Assembly: GCA_937975915.1 (NCBI GenBank)
Contig: CALJTY010000042.1
Coordinates: 235,486-299,485, forward strand
DNA: 64,000 bases
Direction of reading: 5' to 3'
Source: an uncultured Acidimicrobiaceae bacterium
GTDB lineage: Bacteria; Actinomycetota; Acidimicrobiia; Acidimicrobiales; RAAP-2
The notes beneath the pieces are model-generated. The model saw only the letters and a list, made by a program, of their open reading frames with translations. It was not told where the DNA came from and made no database searches. Positions 44,763 to 52,878 of this stretch are shown one piece after another (positions within the stretch are counted from its first letter, which is position 1; every line of letters starts with the position of its first letter). The translations under genes and the position numbers were made by a program.

Positions 44763-44778
44763 TGTGAAAAAAATCACA
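44763..44778. promoter_or_regulatory. Perfect CRP/GlxR-type operator
   Basis: TGTGAAAAAAATCACA matches the TGTGA-N6-TCACA consensus of CRP-family regulators exactly. It overlaps or follows the proposed transcription start, suggesting repression if TACGTT is used, or activation of another start. Confidence 0.6.
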
Positions 44779-44798
44779 CGTAGTCCAAAGGGGGACCA

Positions 44799-45485
44799 AT
44801 GAACCGTACGAAGGCAATAGGCATAGCCCTGACTTCGGTGCTCCTAGGTGGTGGTGCACTAGCACTCGCGGGGTATTCGCTCGCAAGCGCAACCCCTCAT
44901 CAAACAGCACAAAAGTGTGTTCCTAATCCGACGAAAGTTGGACACTGCACATTAACTATTAGCTCTTACCCTGACTCACTTGCGGGTGGTCACGGCAAAG
45001 ATGGTGGCGCGCACCCTGACTGGGTCTCGTACCTCAATCAGGATCTCTCAGTTCCGGCAAACACTGTTGTTGACATGGTTGTCAATCAGTATGACGGTGG
45101 TGAAGTTCTAAACAACATTTTCTTCGATCAAGTAATGGGAACAATTGGAAACGTTGCAAAATACGACGGCGTGACGTTGTCAAAGGTTGCTCCAGACCAT
45201 GTTGGCCACACATTTACTCTTCGTGGTTACCCAGGTCTTAACGGACAGAGTGGGAAGCGAATATTCCTGAATGTTCCACTCATCGCCAACGAGGGTGAGA
45301 ATGCAGTGAAGATCGGCTCGGGTGAGTACCCGAAGCCAGTTGTCATCGAGTTCTCATTCAAGGTTGGCTCCAAAGGTGTCTATCAGTGGAACTGTGAATA
45401 CCCATGCGGAAGTTCTCGTGTTGGACAATTTGGTTTTGCCATGGCGTCGTACGGCTACATGGCCGGAACACTCACGGTTGAATAG
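44799..45485 (+). CDS. Exported cupredoxin-like protein with incomplete CuA-type motif
   Basis: A 228-aa protein with an N-terminal signal or anchor (residues about 7-30, GIALTSVLLGGGALALAGYSLASA) and a beta-rich domain ending in a copper-site-like segment, WNCEYPCGSSRVGQFGFAM. C-x3-C-G resembles the CuA loop of oxidase subunit II (C-x3-C-x3-H-x2-M), but the histidine at the expected position is missing. It starts the oxidase transcript directly ahead of ctaC and has a strong AAAGGGGGA ribosome site, so it may be an electron donor or an extra subunit. A non-metal structural role is possible. I do not know a named family for it. Confidence 0.75.
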   Translation: MNRTKAIGIALTSVLLGGGALALAGYSLASATPHQTAQKCVPNPTKVGHCTLTISSYPDSLAGGHGKDGGAHPDWVSYLNQDLSVPANTVVDMVVNQYDGGEVLNNIFFDQVMGTIGNVAKYDGVTLSKVAPDHVGHTFTLRGYPGLNGQSGKRIFLNVPLIANEGENAVKIGSGEYPKPVVIEFSFKVGSKGVYQWNCEYPCGSSRVGQFGFAMASYGYMAGTLTVE

Positions 45486-45494
45486 GAAGAGCTC

Positions 45495-46241
45495 ATGACT
45501 AATTCAAATGACAACAAGAAGTCACTTAAGTCCTTCTATTGGCTGTGGGCAATTCTCACTGCTCTAGGAATTGCGGTTTCACTGTACGCACCCGGGTACC
45601 TCATGCCCGAGTCAATGAGTCAAACAATGCACCTCTCAGTTCTGACAATGGTGGTCTTCAGTGTCGCAGCAGCTCCAGTGGCTGCTGGTGTGTACGCGGC
45701 AGCGCTCTACATCCTTCGCAATTGGACGCACAAGGGCGACTCTGTTCCAGCAGCTGGTCCAGCATTTCGTGAAAGTGGCAAAGTTGTAATTACTTGGACG
45801 CTTACATCGGTGCTGCTAACTGTGTTTCTCCTTATCTGGGGTCTCGGCGCACTTGCTGCTGATAGCGCTGGATCAACAGCTAATCCGCTCGTTGTGAAAG
45901 TTGTTGGCCAGCAGTGGGTGTGGTCGTTTGAGTATCAGGGGCAAAACGGTACAACTGTTATGTCCAATGATCTCTACCTTCCAAAGGGTCGAGAAGTTCT
46001 GTTCCACGTCACATCACTCGACGTAACACACGGCTTTTGGGCACCACAGATGGGTACTCAGGTTGACGCGAATGATGAAACAATCACCGACCTACATGTC
46101 ACGCCAAACAAGCTTGGAACATTCGATGTGCGCTGTACGCAGTTTTGTGGTCTAAACCACGCATTCATGGTGACGCAAGGACACGTCCTTACGCCATCAG
46201 CATTTACTACCTGGCTTAATGCACAGCCAGCAAGGTCATAG
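45495..46241 (+). CDS. ctaC: Cytochrome c oxidase subunit II
   Basis: A 248-aa oxidase subunit II. The soluble domain carries the complete CuA site: the upstream histidine in VTSLDVTHGFWAP and C-T-Q-F-C-G-L-N-H-A-F-M, plus the aromatic patch QQWVWSFEY that takes electrons from the donor. Hydrophobic segments near 15-35, 48-70 and 85-110 suggest three spans rather than the usual two. There is no fused cytochrome c domain, so a separate carrier must donate. It lies 9 nt after the cupredoxin-like gene and 8 nt before ctaD. Confidence 0.95.
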   Translation: MTNSNDNKKSLKSFYWLWAILTALGIAVSLYAPGYLMPESMSQTMHLSVLTMVVFSVAAAPVAAGVYAAALYILRNWTHKGDSVPAAGPAFRESGKVVITWTLTSVLLTVFLLIWGLGALAADSAGSTANPLVVKVVGQQWVWSFEYQGQNGTTVMSNDLYLPKGREVLFHVTSLDVTHGFWAPQMGTQVDANDETITDLHVTPNKLGTFDVRCTQFCGLNHAFMVTQGHVLTPSAFTTWLNAQPARS

Positions 46242-46249
46242 GGGGAACA

Positions 46250-48115
46250 ATGACTACAACACTTGAACACAAAGCACCAGTGATTAAACACGAAGGTGGC
46301 GGACTTGCTCGTCATCAGAACTTTCTCACTGCGATGATTGGTGGAGTGGCAGGAGCATTTATTGCTTGGGCCATTTCTCATCACTTCTTTGCTCAAGATG
46401 TAAGAACGACCAGTGACGCTGTTGCAGTCCTCACTGGGTGCGGTTGGATTGTTGGATTCTGGCTTGGAATTGGTGCGCTCAACGCACCACTTGCCTGGTT
46501 GATTGGTAGCGATCAGACCCGTAAAGATCAGTTGTACTACGCAGGTGAAGACCAGGGAACTAAGCGTTACTGGAAGTACTGCACCGACCACAAAGTTGTT
46601 GGTGTTCAGTACATTGTGATGACCATGGTGCTGCTTGGCGCTGGTGGAATTCTCGCAATGGCTATTCGTACCGAGTTGATTGTTCCTGGAAACCACTTTG
46701 TTGACCAGCAGGTCTACAACGGCTTTATTGCTGTTCACGGAATGCTCATGATCTTGGCGCTGATTGTTGCAGTTGCTGGCCCATGGGGAAACTTTGTAGT
46801 TCCAATCATGTGTGGCGCCAAAGACATGGCGTTCCCGCGTCTTAATGCACTAAGTCTCTGGACCCTTGTTGGAGCTGCTGGACTGCTCCTTACGACTCTC
46901 GCTGTTGGATCATTGACAATGGGATGGGTGGTGCTTGCTCCAATTACTGACCAAGCTGGTGTCGGAATGGACTTCTTCGCCTTAGCGATTCTGGTCTTTA
47001 CCGTTTCAACGACTGTTGCCGGTGTGAACACAATCTGCACTGTGTTCACTATGCGAACCAAGGGTATGACACTTGAGCGCTTGCCAATCATGGTGTGGGG
47101 AGCAATCATCGCCGCAGCACTCGGACTCTACGCATTCCCTTACTTCTCACTCGTTGAGGCACTCCAGATCTTGGACCGTACATTCTCAACCAGCTTCTTC
47201 ATTGGAAACGCTGGCGGAACTGGATGGCTACAAGCCAACTTGTTCTGGCTAATGGGCCACCCAGAGGTGTACGTAATTCTTATTCCTGCAGTAGCAGCGG
47301 TATTTGAAATTGCTGCAGTGATGGCTCGAAAGCCAGTGTTCAGTTACCGCACCGCGGTTGCTGGAATGGTGGGACTTGCGGGCCTTTCAATTCTTGTTTG
47401 GGCTCACCACATGTTCACAACAGGATGGGCACCAACGCTTGGTGGGCCATTCATGGTTACGACAGAGCTGATTTCAATTCCTACTGGACTGTTCTTCCTG
47501 GTACTCATTGGCACACTCTGGCGCGGAAATATTTGGATGAAGCTTCCAACGGTGTGGGTATTCGGGTTTATTGCGAACTTCATCATTGCTGGTATCACTG
47601 GTATCTACCTCTCAGACATTCCAATCGACAACCAGTTGCACGGAACAATGTTCGTAACAGCACACTTCCACTACGTCTTCGTAGGGTCAGTCTTGTTTGG
47701 TGCAATTGGTGCACTCGCGTTCTGGTACCCGAAGGTCACTGGTCGCTACTTGGATGAGAAGCTTGGACGTATTTCCTTCTGGCTCTCATTTATTGGAGTA
47801 CAGGTTACGTTCCTCGCAATGTTTATCTCGGGTCTTCGTGGAATGCCACGTCGTTACGCGTCGTACGCATTCATCTTTGAACACACCAACTTCATTTCAA
47901 CAATGGGCGCTTACATGATCATGGCTGGAATGCTCGTTCTCATGGGTGCAGTGATTTACTGCTGGAACCACGGTGAGCCATCTGGATCAAACCCATGGCA
48001 CGCCAACTCCCTTGAATGGTTGGTCTCAACACCACCACCGCTTGAGAACTTTGATGTGCTTCCTGTCGTCACTGAAGACCCTTACAACTTTGGAAAGGAA
48101 TTGGTGCGTTCATGA
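46250..48115 (+). CDS. ctaD: Cytochrome c oxidase subunit I (heme-copper oxidase)
   Basis: A 621-aa catalytic subunit reducing O2 to water. Ligands are present: H163 (VHGMLMI) and H474 for the low-spin heme, H337-P-E339-V-Y341 for CuB with its cross-linked tyrosine, H386-H387, and H472. The D-channel entry D192 (GAKDMAFPRLN) and E339 remain. The K-channel lysine, normally in VPTGIKFFNW, is replaced: IPTGLFFLVL has F415 there. Residues about 25-80 add two hydrophobic spans before the canonical first helix (YWKYCTDHKVVGVQY). Overlaps ctaE by 4 nt. Confidence 0.96.
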   Translation: MTTTLEHKAPVIKHEGGGLARHQNFLTAMIGGVAGAFIAWAISHHFFAQDVRTTSDAVAVLTGCGWIVGFWLGIGALNAPLAWLIGSDQTRKDQLYYAGEDQGTKRYWKYCTDHKVVGVQYIVMTMVLLGAGGILAMAIRTELIVPGNHFVDQQVYNGFIAVHGMLMILALIVAVAGPWGNFVVPIMCGAKDMAFPRLNALSLWTLVGAAGLLLTTLAVGSLTMGWVVLAPITDQAGVGMDFFALAILVFTVSTTVAGVNTICTVFTMRTKGMTLERLPIMVWGAIIAAALGLYAFPYFSLVEALQILDRTFSTSFFIGNAGGTGWLQANLFWLMGHPEVYVILIPAVAAVFEIAAVMARKPVFSYRTAVAGMVGLAGLSILVWAHHMFTTGWAPTLGGPFMVTTELISIPTGLFFLVLIGTLWRGNIWMKLPTVWVFGFIANFIIAGITGIYLSDIPIDNQLHGTMFVTAHFHYVFVGSVLFGAIGALAFWYPKVTGRYLDEKLGRISFWLSFIGVQVTFLAMFISGLRGMPRRYASYAFIFEHTNFISTMGAYMIMAGMLVLMGAVIYCWNHGEPSGSNPWHANSLEWLVSTPPPLENFDVLPVVTEDPYNFGKELVRS

Positions 48116-48855
48116 GTATCGATACCCACTCACATCATGATGCACACGCCGATGGGGGACACCACGAACCACCTGAGGTTGTAGATGGTCGTCAACGCAT
48201 GGCGATTTGGCTATTTATTGGTGGAGACGCACTGACGCTTGGTGCACTTTTCTTTACTTACCTCTACCTACGTGGAGTTAACACCAGTGGCCACTGGATG
48301 AGCATGGTTGGATACCCAGGACCGCAGCTACCTGGCGGCCACACATGGGCGTATTACACCGGACAAGAATCTCTTCCCGAAGCAACAACTGTTGTCACTG
48401 GACCGCTCAGTGCCGGCCTTAACTGGCTGGGCACACTCGTCACTGTCGTCAGCGCCGGATTCATCTGGGCAGCTGAGCGCGCACTGCGTGTTGCTAAGAA
48501 CAAGGGTTCGTTCACTCTGCTCGCTGGAATTGGAACACTTGTTGCACTTGTTGCAGTCTTCATTTCATTCCACCAGCTAGCTGCTGTACCCCAGATCCTT
48601 TCAGTGCATGCTGACAACACTGTCTTGGCCTTTACTGCCTACGGCTCTTCAATGATCATCATTATTGGTTCTGGTTTGGTCCACTTGATGCTGCTCGTAT
48701 TCCTAGGAGTTGGCCTCACCCTTCGTTCAGTTCGTGGAGCAATCAGCGTTGAAAACTGGTACCAATCACGCCTGGTACGCATGTTCTGGGTGTGGGTTGC
48801 TATATCGGCAGTTGCAATATCTGCTCTAACGACTACAATTAACACAATTCATTAA
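48112..48855 (+). CDS. ctaE: Cytochrome c oxidase subunit III
   Basis: A 247-aa subunit III with a His/Asp-rich N terminus (SIDTHSHHDAHADGGHHEPPEV) and five to six spans. RMAIWLFIGGDALTLGALFFTYLYLR is the typical first-helix block, and FISFHQLAAV and HLMLLVFLGVGLTLR follow later family segments. It is the last gene of the oxidase operon. Its 3' end contains a good TTGCAA-16-TACAAT promoter for the pyr operon. Confidence 0.93.
   Translation: MSIDTHSHHDAHADGGHHEPPEVVDGRQRMAIWLFIGGDALTLGALFFTYLYLRGVNTSGHWMSMVGYPGPQLPGGHTWAYYTGQESLPEATTVVTGPLSAGLNWLGTLVTVVSAGFIWAAERALRVAKNKGSFTLLAGIGTLVALVAVFISFHQLAAVPQILSVHADNTVLAFTAYGSSMIIIIGSGLVHLMLLVFLGVGLTLRSVRGAISVENWYQSRLVRMFWVWVAISAVAISALTTTINTIH
48812..48839 (+). 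promoter_or_regulatory. Predicted promoter of the pyr operon
   Basis: TTGCAA (48812-48817), 16-nt spacer, TACAAT (48834-48839), within the end of ctaE. Transcription would begin near 48846, giving a leader of about 95 nt before pyrR. Confidence 0.5.
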
Positions 48856-48863
48856 CAACAGCT

Positions 48864-48894
48864 CTTCGGAGCGTCAAACCCTGGCGCTTCGAAG
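48864..48894 (+). other. Leader hairpin upstream of the PyrR site
   Basis: CTTCGGAGCG (48864-48873) pairs with CGCTTCGAAG (48885-48894), ten pairs including one G-U, with an 11-nt loop. There is no T-run after it. It may be part of the attenuator fold or end the oxidase transcript. Confidence 0.45.
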
Positions 48895-48896
48895 AT

Positions 48897-48933
48897 CTGT
48901 CGTGAAGCGAGTCCTGTGAGGCTCGTACGACAG
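48897..48933 (+). promoter_or_regulatory. PyrR-binding RNA loop in the pyr leader
   Basis: AGTCCTGTGAGGCT (48910-48923) matches the published PyrR loop consensus ARUCCNGNGAGGYU at every position. It is closed by GAG/CTC and by a perfect 7-bp outer stem, CTGTCGT (48897-48903) with ACGACAG (48927-48933). The 3' arm overlaps the first bases of the AGGAG ribosome site (48932-48936) of pyrR. Confidence 0.85.
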
Positions 48934-48940
48934 GAGACAT

Positions 48941-49504
48941 ATGAGTAGTACTAACGAACGTCAGACGCCTAACGGTGGTCTGACGTTTTTTGCAAAGAGT
49001 CAGCTTTTATCGGCTGACGATGTAGCGCGTGGCTTAAAGCGCATGGCTCATGAAATCGTTGAACGCAATGAGTCCCTTGATGATGTTGTAATCATTGGCC
49101 TGCAAACTGGCGGTAAGCCCTTCGCTGAGAAAATTGTCGAACTACTCCGTGACATCTCAAAGAGCGAAGTGCCACTGGGCATGCTCGACGTCTCTTTCTA
49201 TCGAGACGATCTTTCACTGCACCCAGTAGCAAAATCCGCGCAGACAATCATTGATGAAGATCTCACTGGAAAGACAGTCATCTTGGTTGACGACGTCCTC
49301 TACACCGGTCGAACAATCAGGGCTTCATTCAATGCACTCTCTGACTACGGACGACCAAATGCCATCCAGCTCTGCGTCATGGTTGACCGCGGTCACCGCG
49401 AACTTCCTATCCGACCTGACTTCGTTGGAAAGAATCTTCCAACTTCTGAAGCAGAAGCAATCGTTGCGAATCTCGAGGGCGTGTGGATAGGAGAGAAGAA
49501 ATGA
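48941..49504 (+). CDS. pyrR: PyrR, pyr operon regulator / uracil phosphoribosyltransferase
   Basis: A 187-aa PyrR, the UMP-sensing RNA-binding regulator of the operon. The PRPP-binding loop VILVDDVLYTGRTIRA is intact; LSADDVARGLKRMAHEIVE and VDRGHRELPIRPDFVGKNLPTS are typical PyrR blocks. The conserved domain begins near residue 19; the first 18 residues are an extension whose codons contain a terminator-like hairpin. ATG 48941 has AGGAG upstream and no other ATG, GTG or TTG start precedes the domain, so the extension must be translated. Its stop overlaps pyrB by 4 nt. Confidence 0.95.
   Translation: MSSTNERQTPNGGLTFFAKSQLLSADDVARGLKRMAHEIVERNESLDDVVIIGLQTGGKPFAEKIVELLRDISKSEVPLGMLDVSFYRDDLSLHPVAKSAQTIIDEDLTGKTVILVDDVLYTGRTIRASFNALSDYGRPNAIQLCVMVDRGHRELPIRPDFVGKNLPTSEAEAIVANLEGVWIGEKK
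48959..48991 (+). terminator. Intrinsic-terminator hairpin inside the pyrR coding start
   Basis: CGTCAGAC (48959-48966) and GTCTGACG (48978-48985) form a perfect 8-bp stem, extended inside by CC/GG, followed at once by TTTTTT (48986-48991). It covers codons 7-17 of pyrR. Its 5' arm can instead pair with the 5' arm of the PyrR loop (48896-48903 with 48958-48965, seven of eight pairs), which would form an antiterminator. Confidence 0.75.
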
Positions 49505-50490
49505 TTACTTCAATCCGTGGTGGAAACCTTCTTTCGCTTAACAATGTTTCAAAAGAGGCAATTCTCGAGGTCCTCGATACTGCCGAGTCGTTCGTTGAAG
49601 TAAATAAGCGGACAATAAAGAAAGTCCCAGCTCTAAAGGGACGCGTCGTTGCATCACTCTTCTTCGAAGAATCAACCAGAACTCGACTGAGCTTCGAAAC
49701 CGCCGCGAAGCGACTCAGCGCTGACGTGCTGTCACTCGCCGTTGCGAGCAGCAGCGTGAAAAAGGGTGAATCACTACGAGACACCATCGCAACAATTGAC
49801 GCACTCGGAATTGATGCAGTTGTTATGCGCCACCAGTCCAGTGGAGCGGCTCTACAGGTGAGTAAGTATGTCCCACACGTTCACGTGCTTAATGCCGGCG
49901 ACGGTCAGCACCAACATCCGACGCAGGGACTCCTCGATGCCTTCACAGTTCGCCAAGTACTTGCAGAGCGACGTGGCACTAGCGGACTTGAATCGGGCGC
50001 TGAGCTCTTTCAAGGACTACGCGTACTAATTGTTGGCGACATCCGCCACAGTCGTGTGGCTCGAAGTGACATTGCTGCGTACGCAGCCCTTGGTGCAGAA
50101 GTTCGAATAGCGGCTCCCGGAACATTGCTGCCGAGCAGTCTTGAAGGTTGGCCTGTGACGGTGGTTGATGACTTTGACGAAGCGTTGGCGTGGGCTGACG
50201 TTGTGGGACTCCTTCGTCTGCAAAAAGAACGTGGAACAGGTTCATTTGTTCCAGGACTCGGAGAGTTCACACAGTCTTATGGGCTAACCCTTTCGCGCCA
50301 GAAGCTACTTAAGCCCAGTGCGCTCATCATGCACCCGGGTCCAATGAACCGAGGCGTAGAGATTGACAGCCGAGTTGCCGACTCGAGCCAGGCAATCATT
50401 GAACGACAAGTCGCAAATGGTGTGCCAGTTCGAATGGCTGCGCTGTATTTAACAATCGCTGGATCGAGTGAAGGATCAGACAATGACTAA
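49501..50490 (+). CDS. pyrB: Aspartate carbamoyltransferase
   Basis: A 329-aa catalytic subunit that makes N-carbamoyl-L-aspartate. It has the carbamoyl-phosphate signature FFEESTRTRLSFE, the HPTQGLLDAFT motif and PGPMNRGVEI near the end. ATG 49501 overlaps the pyrR stop (ATGA) and is preceded by GGAGAGAAG; the longer frame from 49483 is not needed. No pyrI regulatory subunit is present, as usual in this phylum. Its end overlaps the pyrC start by 8 nt. Confidence 0.97.
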   Translation: MITSIRGGNLLSLNNVSKEAILEVLDTAESFVEVNKRTIKKVPALKGRVVASLFFEESTRTRLSFETAAKRLSADVLSLAVASSSVKKGESLRDTIATIDALGIDAVVMRHQSSGAALQVSKYVPHVHVLNAGDGQHQHPTQGLLDAFTVRQVLAERRGTSGLESGAELFQGLRVLIVGDIRHSRVARSDIAAYAALGAEVRIAAPGTLLPSSLEGWPVTVVDDFDEALAWADVVGLLRLQKERGTGSFVPGLGEFTQSYGLTLSRQKLLKPSALIMHPGPMNRGVEIDSRVADSSQAIIERQVANGVPVRMAALYLTIAGSSEGSDND

Positions 50491-51790
50491 TTACATACTT
50501 CGACAAGGACTCGTGCACAGCGCCTCTGGTGAAGAAATTGCTGACGTGCTGATTGTTGACGGAAAGATTGCAGCAGTTGCTAAGAAAATTGACGCACCAA
50601 GCGGAACCGTTGAGATTGACGCGAAGGATTGCTGGGTGGGGCCTGGATTCGTTGACATCCACACCCACCTCCGTGAACCTGGTCGTGAAGAAGCAGAAAC
50701 AATTGAAAGTGGTGCGCTCGCAGCCCTCATGGGTGGCTACACCGCCATTGTCGCGATGCCAAACACCGAACCGGCCCTTGACAATGTCGCGCTTGTTTCC
50801 TATGTCCTCGACAAGGGTGCACGAACTCCGATTGATGTTGCAGTCGCTGGAGCCATCACCCAAGGGCGAAAAGGAGAGCTGCTTGCTCCAATGGCCGAGA
50901 TGGCTGAACTTGGTGTGCGACTCTTCACTGATGATGGCACCGGAGTACAGAGCCCATCTCTGATGCGTCGCGCACTCAGTTACGCAAAACCTCTTGGCGT
51001 CACTCTCGCTCAGCACTGCGAAGATGAAGACCTCGCGGGTGGCGGATCAATGAACGAAGGGGAGTACTCAGCGAAACTCGGCCTCATTGGCAGACCAGCA
51101 CTCGCAGAAGAACTCATGTTGCTACGTGACTTAGAGCTCGTGAAACTAACTGGCGCGAAGATGCACTTCTTGCACATGTCAACACAGAACTCGGTGGCTC
51201 TGATTAGCGCTGCGAAAAAGGCCGGGCTCCCGGTGACCTTTGAGATCGCACCACATCATTTCACCCTCGATGAGAGCGCGTGCAGTGACTTTGATGCACT
51301 CTTTAAGGTTCACCCACCTCTTCGCACTAAGACTGACGTTGCAGCACTTAGAGACGCACTTAGAGACGGCTCAGTTGACGCAGTTGCAACTGACCATGCT
51401 CCACATGCCCCTGAGCTGAAAGACCTTGCATTCGATGAAGCGCCGGCTGGAATGCTCGGACTCGAACACGCAGCTTCGCTGACGGTTGACGCTGTGGGGG
51501 ATGGAAACTCAGGGCGATTCTTTGAAGTTATGAGCAGAGGGCCGGCACGCATTGCGCAACTTCGCCATTCAGACGCTCGCGTTCGACACAGTGGTCAAGG
51601 CGGAGACCTGGTGGTTGGCGAAGATGCCAACCTGGTGGTTTTTGATCCGAGCGCAAAATATGTGGTTGATCGCGACAAGTTACACAGTCGCTCAACGAAT
51701 ACGCCTTATCATGGCCGAGAGCTTCGCGGAAAAGCCCGAGTAACAATTGCTAAGGGCAGAGCATTTAACGAGCAGGGAGAAATTGCGTGA
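50483..51790 (+). CDS. pyrC: Dihydroorotase
   Basis: A 435-aa zinc amidohydrolase that closes the dihydroorotate ring. The metal-binding FVDIHTHLREPGREEAET, MHFLHMST, and VATDHAPHAPELK segments are all present. Start ATG 50483 lies inside the last codons of pyrB with AAGGA 7 nt upstream; GTG 50468 is an alternative that would add 5 residues. Its stop overlaps carA by 4 nt. Mycobacteria have a small membrane-protein gene between pyrC and carA; it is absent here. Confidence 0.96.
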   Translation: MTNYILRQGLVHSASGEEIADVLIVDGKIAAVAKKIDAPSGTVEIDAKDCWVGPGFVDIHTHLREPGREEAETIESGALAALMGGYTAIVAMPNTEPALDNVALVSYVLDKGARTPIDVAVAGAITQGRKGELLAPMAEMAELGVRLFTDDGTGVQSPSLMRRALSYAKPLGVTLAQHCEDEDLAGGGSMNEGEYSAKLGLIGRPALAEELMLLRDLELVKLTGAKMHFLHMSTQNSVALISAAKKAGLPVTFEIAPHHFTLDESACSDFDALFKVHPPLRTKTDVAALRDALRDGSVDAVATDHAPHAPELKDLAFDEAPAGMLGLEHAASLTVDAVGDGNSGRFFEVMSRGPARIAQLRHSDARVRHSGQGGDLVVGEDANLVVFDPSAKYVVDRDKLHSRSTNTPYHGRELRGKARVTIAKGRAFNEQGEIA

Positions 51791-52878
51791 GTCGTCAAGA
51801 ATCACACCTCGTTCTCTCTGATGGAACTGTCTTTGAGGGCTACGCTGCTGGCTACATTCCTGAGTCTGGATTTACCACCGGTGAATTTGTTTTCAACACC
51901 GCACTGAGTGGGTACCAAGAGGTAATCACTGACCCCAGTTACGCCGGACAGATTATTTCCTTCACGTATCCCCACATTGGTAATTACGGCGTCACACCAC
52001 TCGACGATGAAGCACTCACCCCATGGTGTCGTGGCGTCATTGTTCGTGACCTCTCAGAGCTTCCTTCAAACTGGCGCTCGACACAATCGCTCGAAGCATT
52101 CCTCATTGCCAACAAGATTCCGGCCCTCGTTGGCATCGATACTCGCAGGTTGACCCGTCACCTTCGAGCGCACGGTGCTCTTCCTGGCGCCTTCGGTCAC
52201 GCACCCCTCGAGGTCATTGCCAAGGAAGCCAAGAGCGCAACTGGAACCGATGGCACTGACTACGTATCAGCAGTGTCAACCAAAGAGCGCTACACCAAGG
52301 GATCGGGTGACCTTCACGTCGTTGCCTTTGACTACGGCATTAAGACCACCATGGTGAATCAGCTTGCTGAACGCTTCAAGGTAACCGTCGTTCCTTCAAA
52401 GACCACCGCGGCTGAGGTGCGAGAGCTGAACCCTGACGGTCTGTTTCTAAGCAATGGACCCGGTGACCCAGCAGCACTCAGTGATGAAGTTTCAGTGCTT
52501 AAAGAACTACTTGGCACACTGCCTATTTTTGGCATCTGTCTCGGACACCAGTTACTTTCGACAGCACTGGGTGGTACAACGCACAAGTTGCCCTTCGGTC
52601 ACCACGGCAGCAACCACCCGGTGCAAGACCTCGCCACAAGCCGCATTGAAATCACTGCACAGAATCACAACTACGCGGTCACTCCCGGTTCTCTTTCTAG
52701 GGGAGTGGTAAGTCACGTAAATCTAAATGACGGTGTCATTGAGGGCGTTGCTTCAAAAGAAGATCGCTGCTTCTCGGTGCAATATCACCCCGAAGCTGGC
52801 CCTGGTCCACACGATGCTCGTTACCTTTTTGACCGATTTGAATCGCTGCTTCGTACCGGCGTACTGGAGAACAACTAA
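51787..52878 (+). CDS. carA: Carbamoyl-phosphate synthase, small (glutaminase) subunit
   Basis: A 363-aa glutamine amidotransferase subunit. The N-terminal CarA domain ([40 protein letters not shown]) is followed by a class I glutaminase with [10 protein letters not shown], the nucleophile in [10 protein letters not shown], and [10 protein letters not shown] carrying the histidine and glutamate. It starts with GTG at 51787 and shares one base with the carB start (TAATG). It feeds ammonia to CarB. Confidence 0.98.
   Translation: MSRQESHLVLSDGTVFEGYAAGYIPESGFTTGEFVFNTALSGYQEVITDPSYAGQIISFTYPHIGNYGVTPLDDEALTPWCRGVIVRDLSELPSNWRSTQSLEAFLIANKIPALVGIDTRRLTRHLRAHGALPGAFGHAPLEVIAKEAKSATGTDGTDYVSAVSTKERYTKGSGDLHVVAFDYGIKTTMVNQLAERFKVTVVPSKTTAAEVRELNPDGLFLSNGPGDPAALSDEVSVLKELLGTLPIFGICLGHQLLSTALGGTTHKLPFGHHGSNHPVQDLATSRIEITAQNHNYAVTPGSLSRGVVSHVNLNDGVIEGVASKEDRCFSVQYHPEAGPGPHDARYLFDRFESLLRTGVLENN

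Noticed and set aside
46058..46738. Minus-strand 226-codon frame opposite ctaC and ctaD
   Set aside because: Covers the CuA site and first helices of two certain genes; composition is typical of an antisense shadow.
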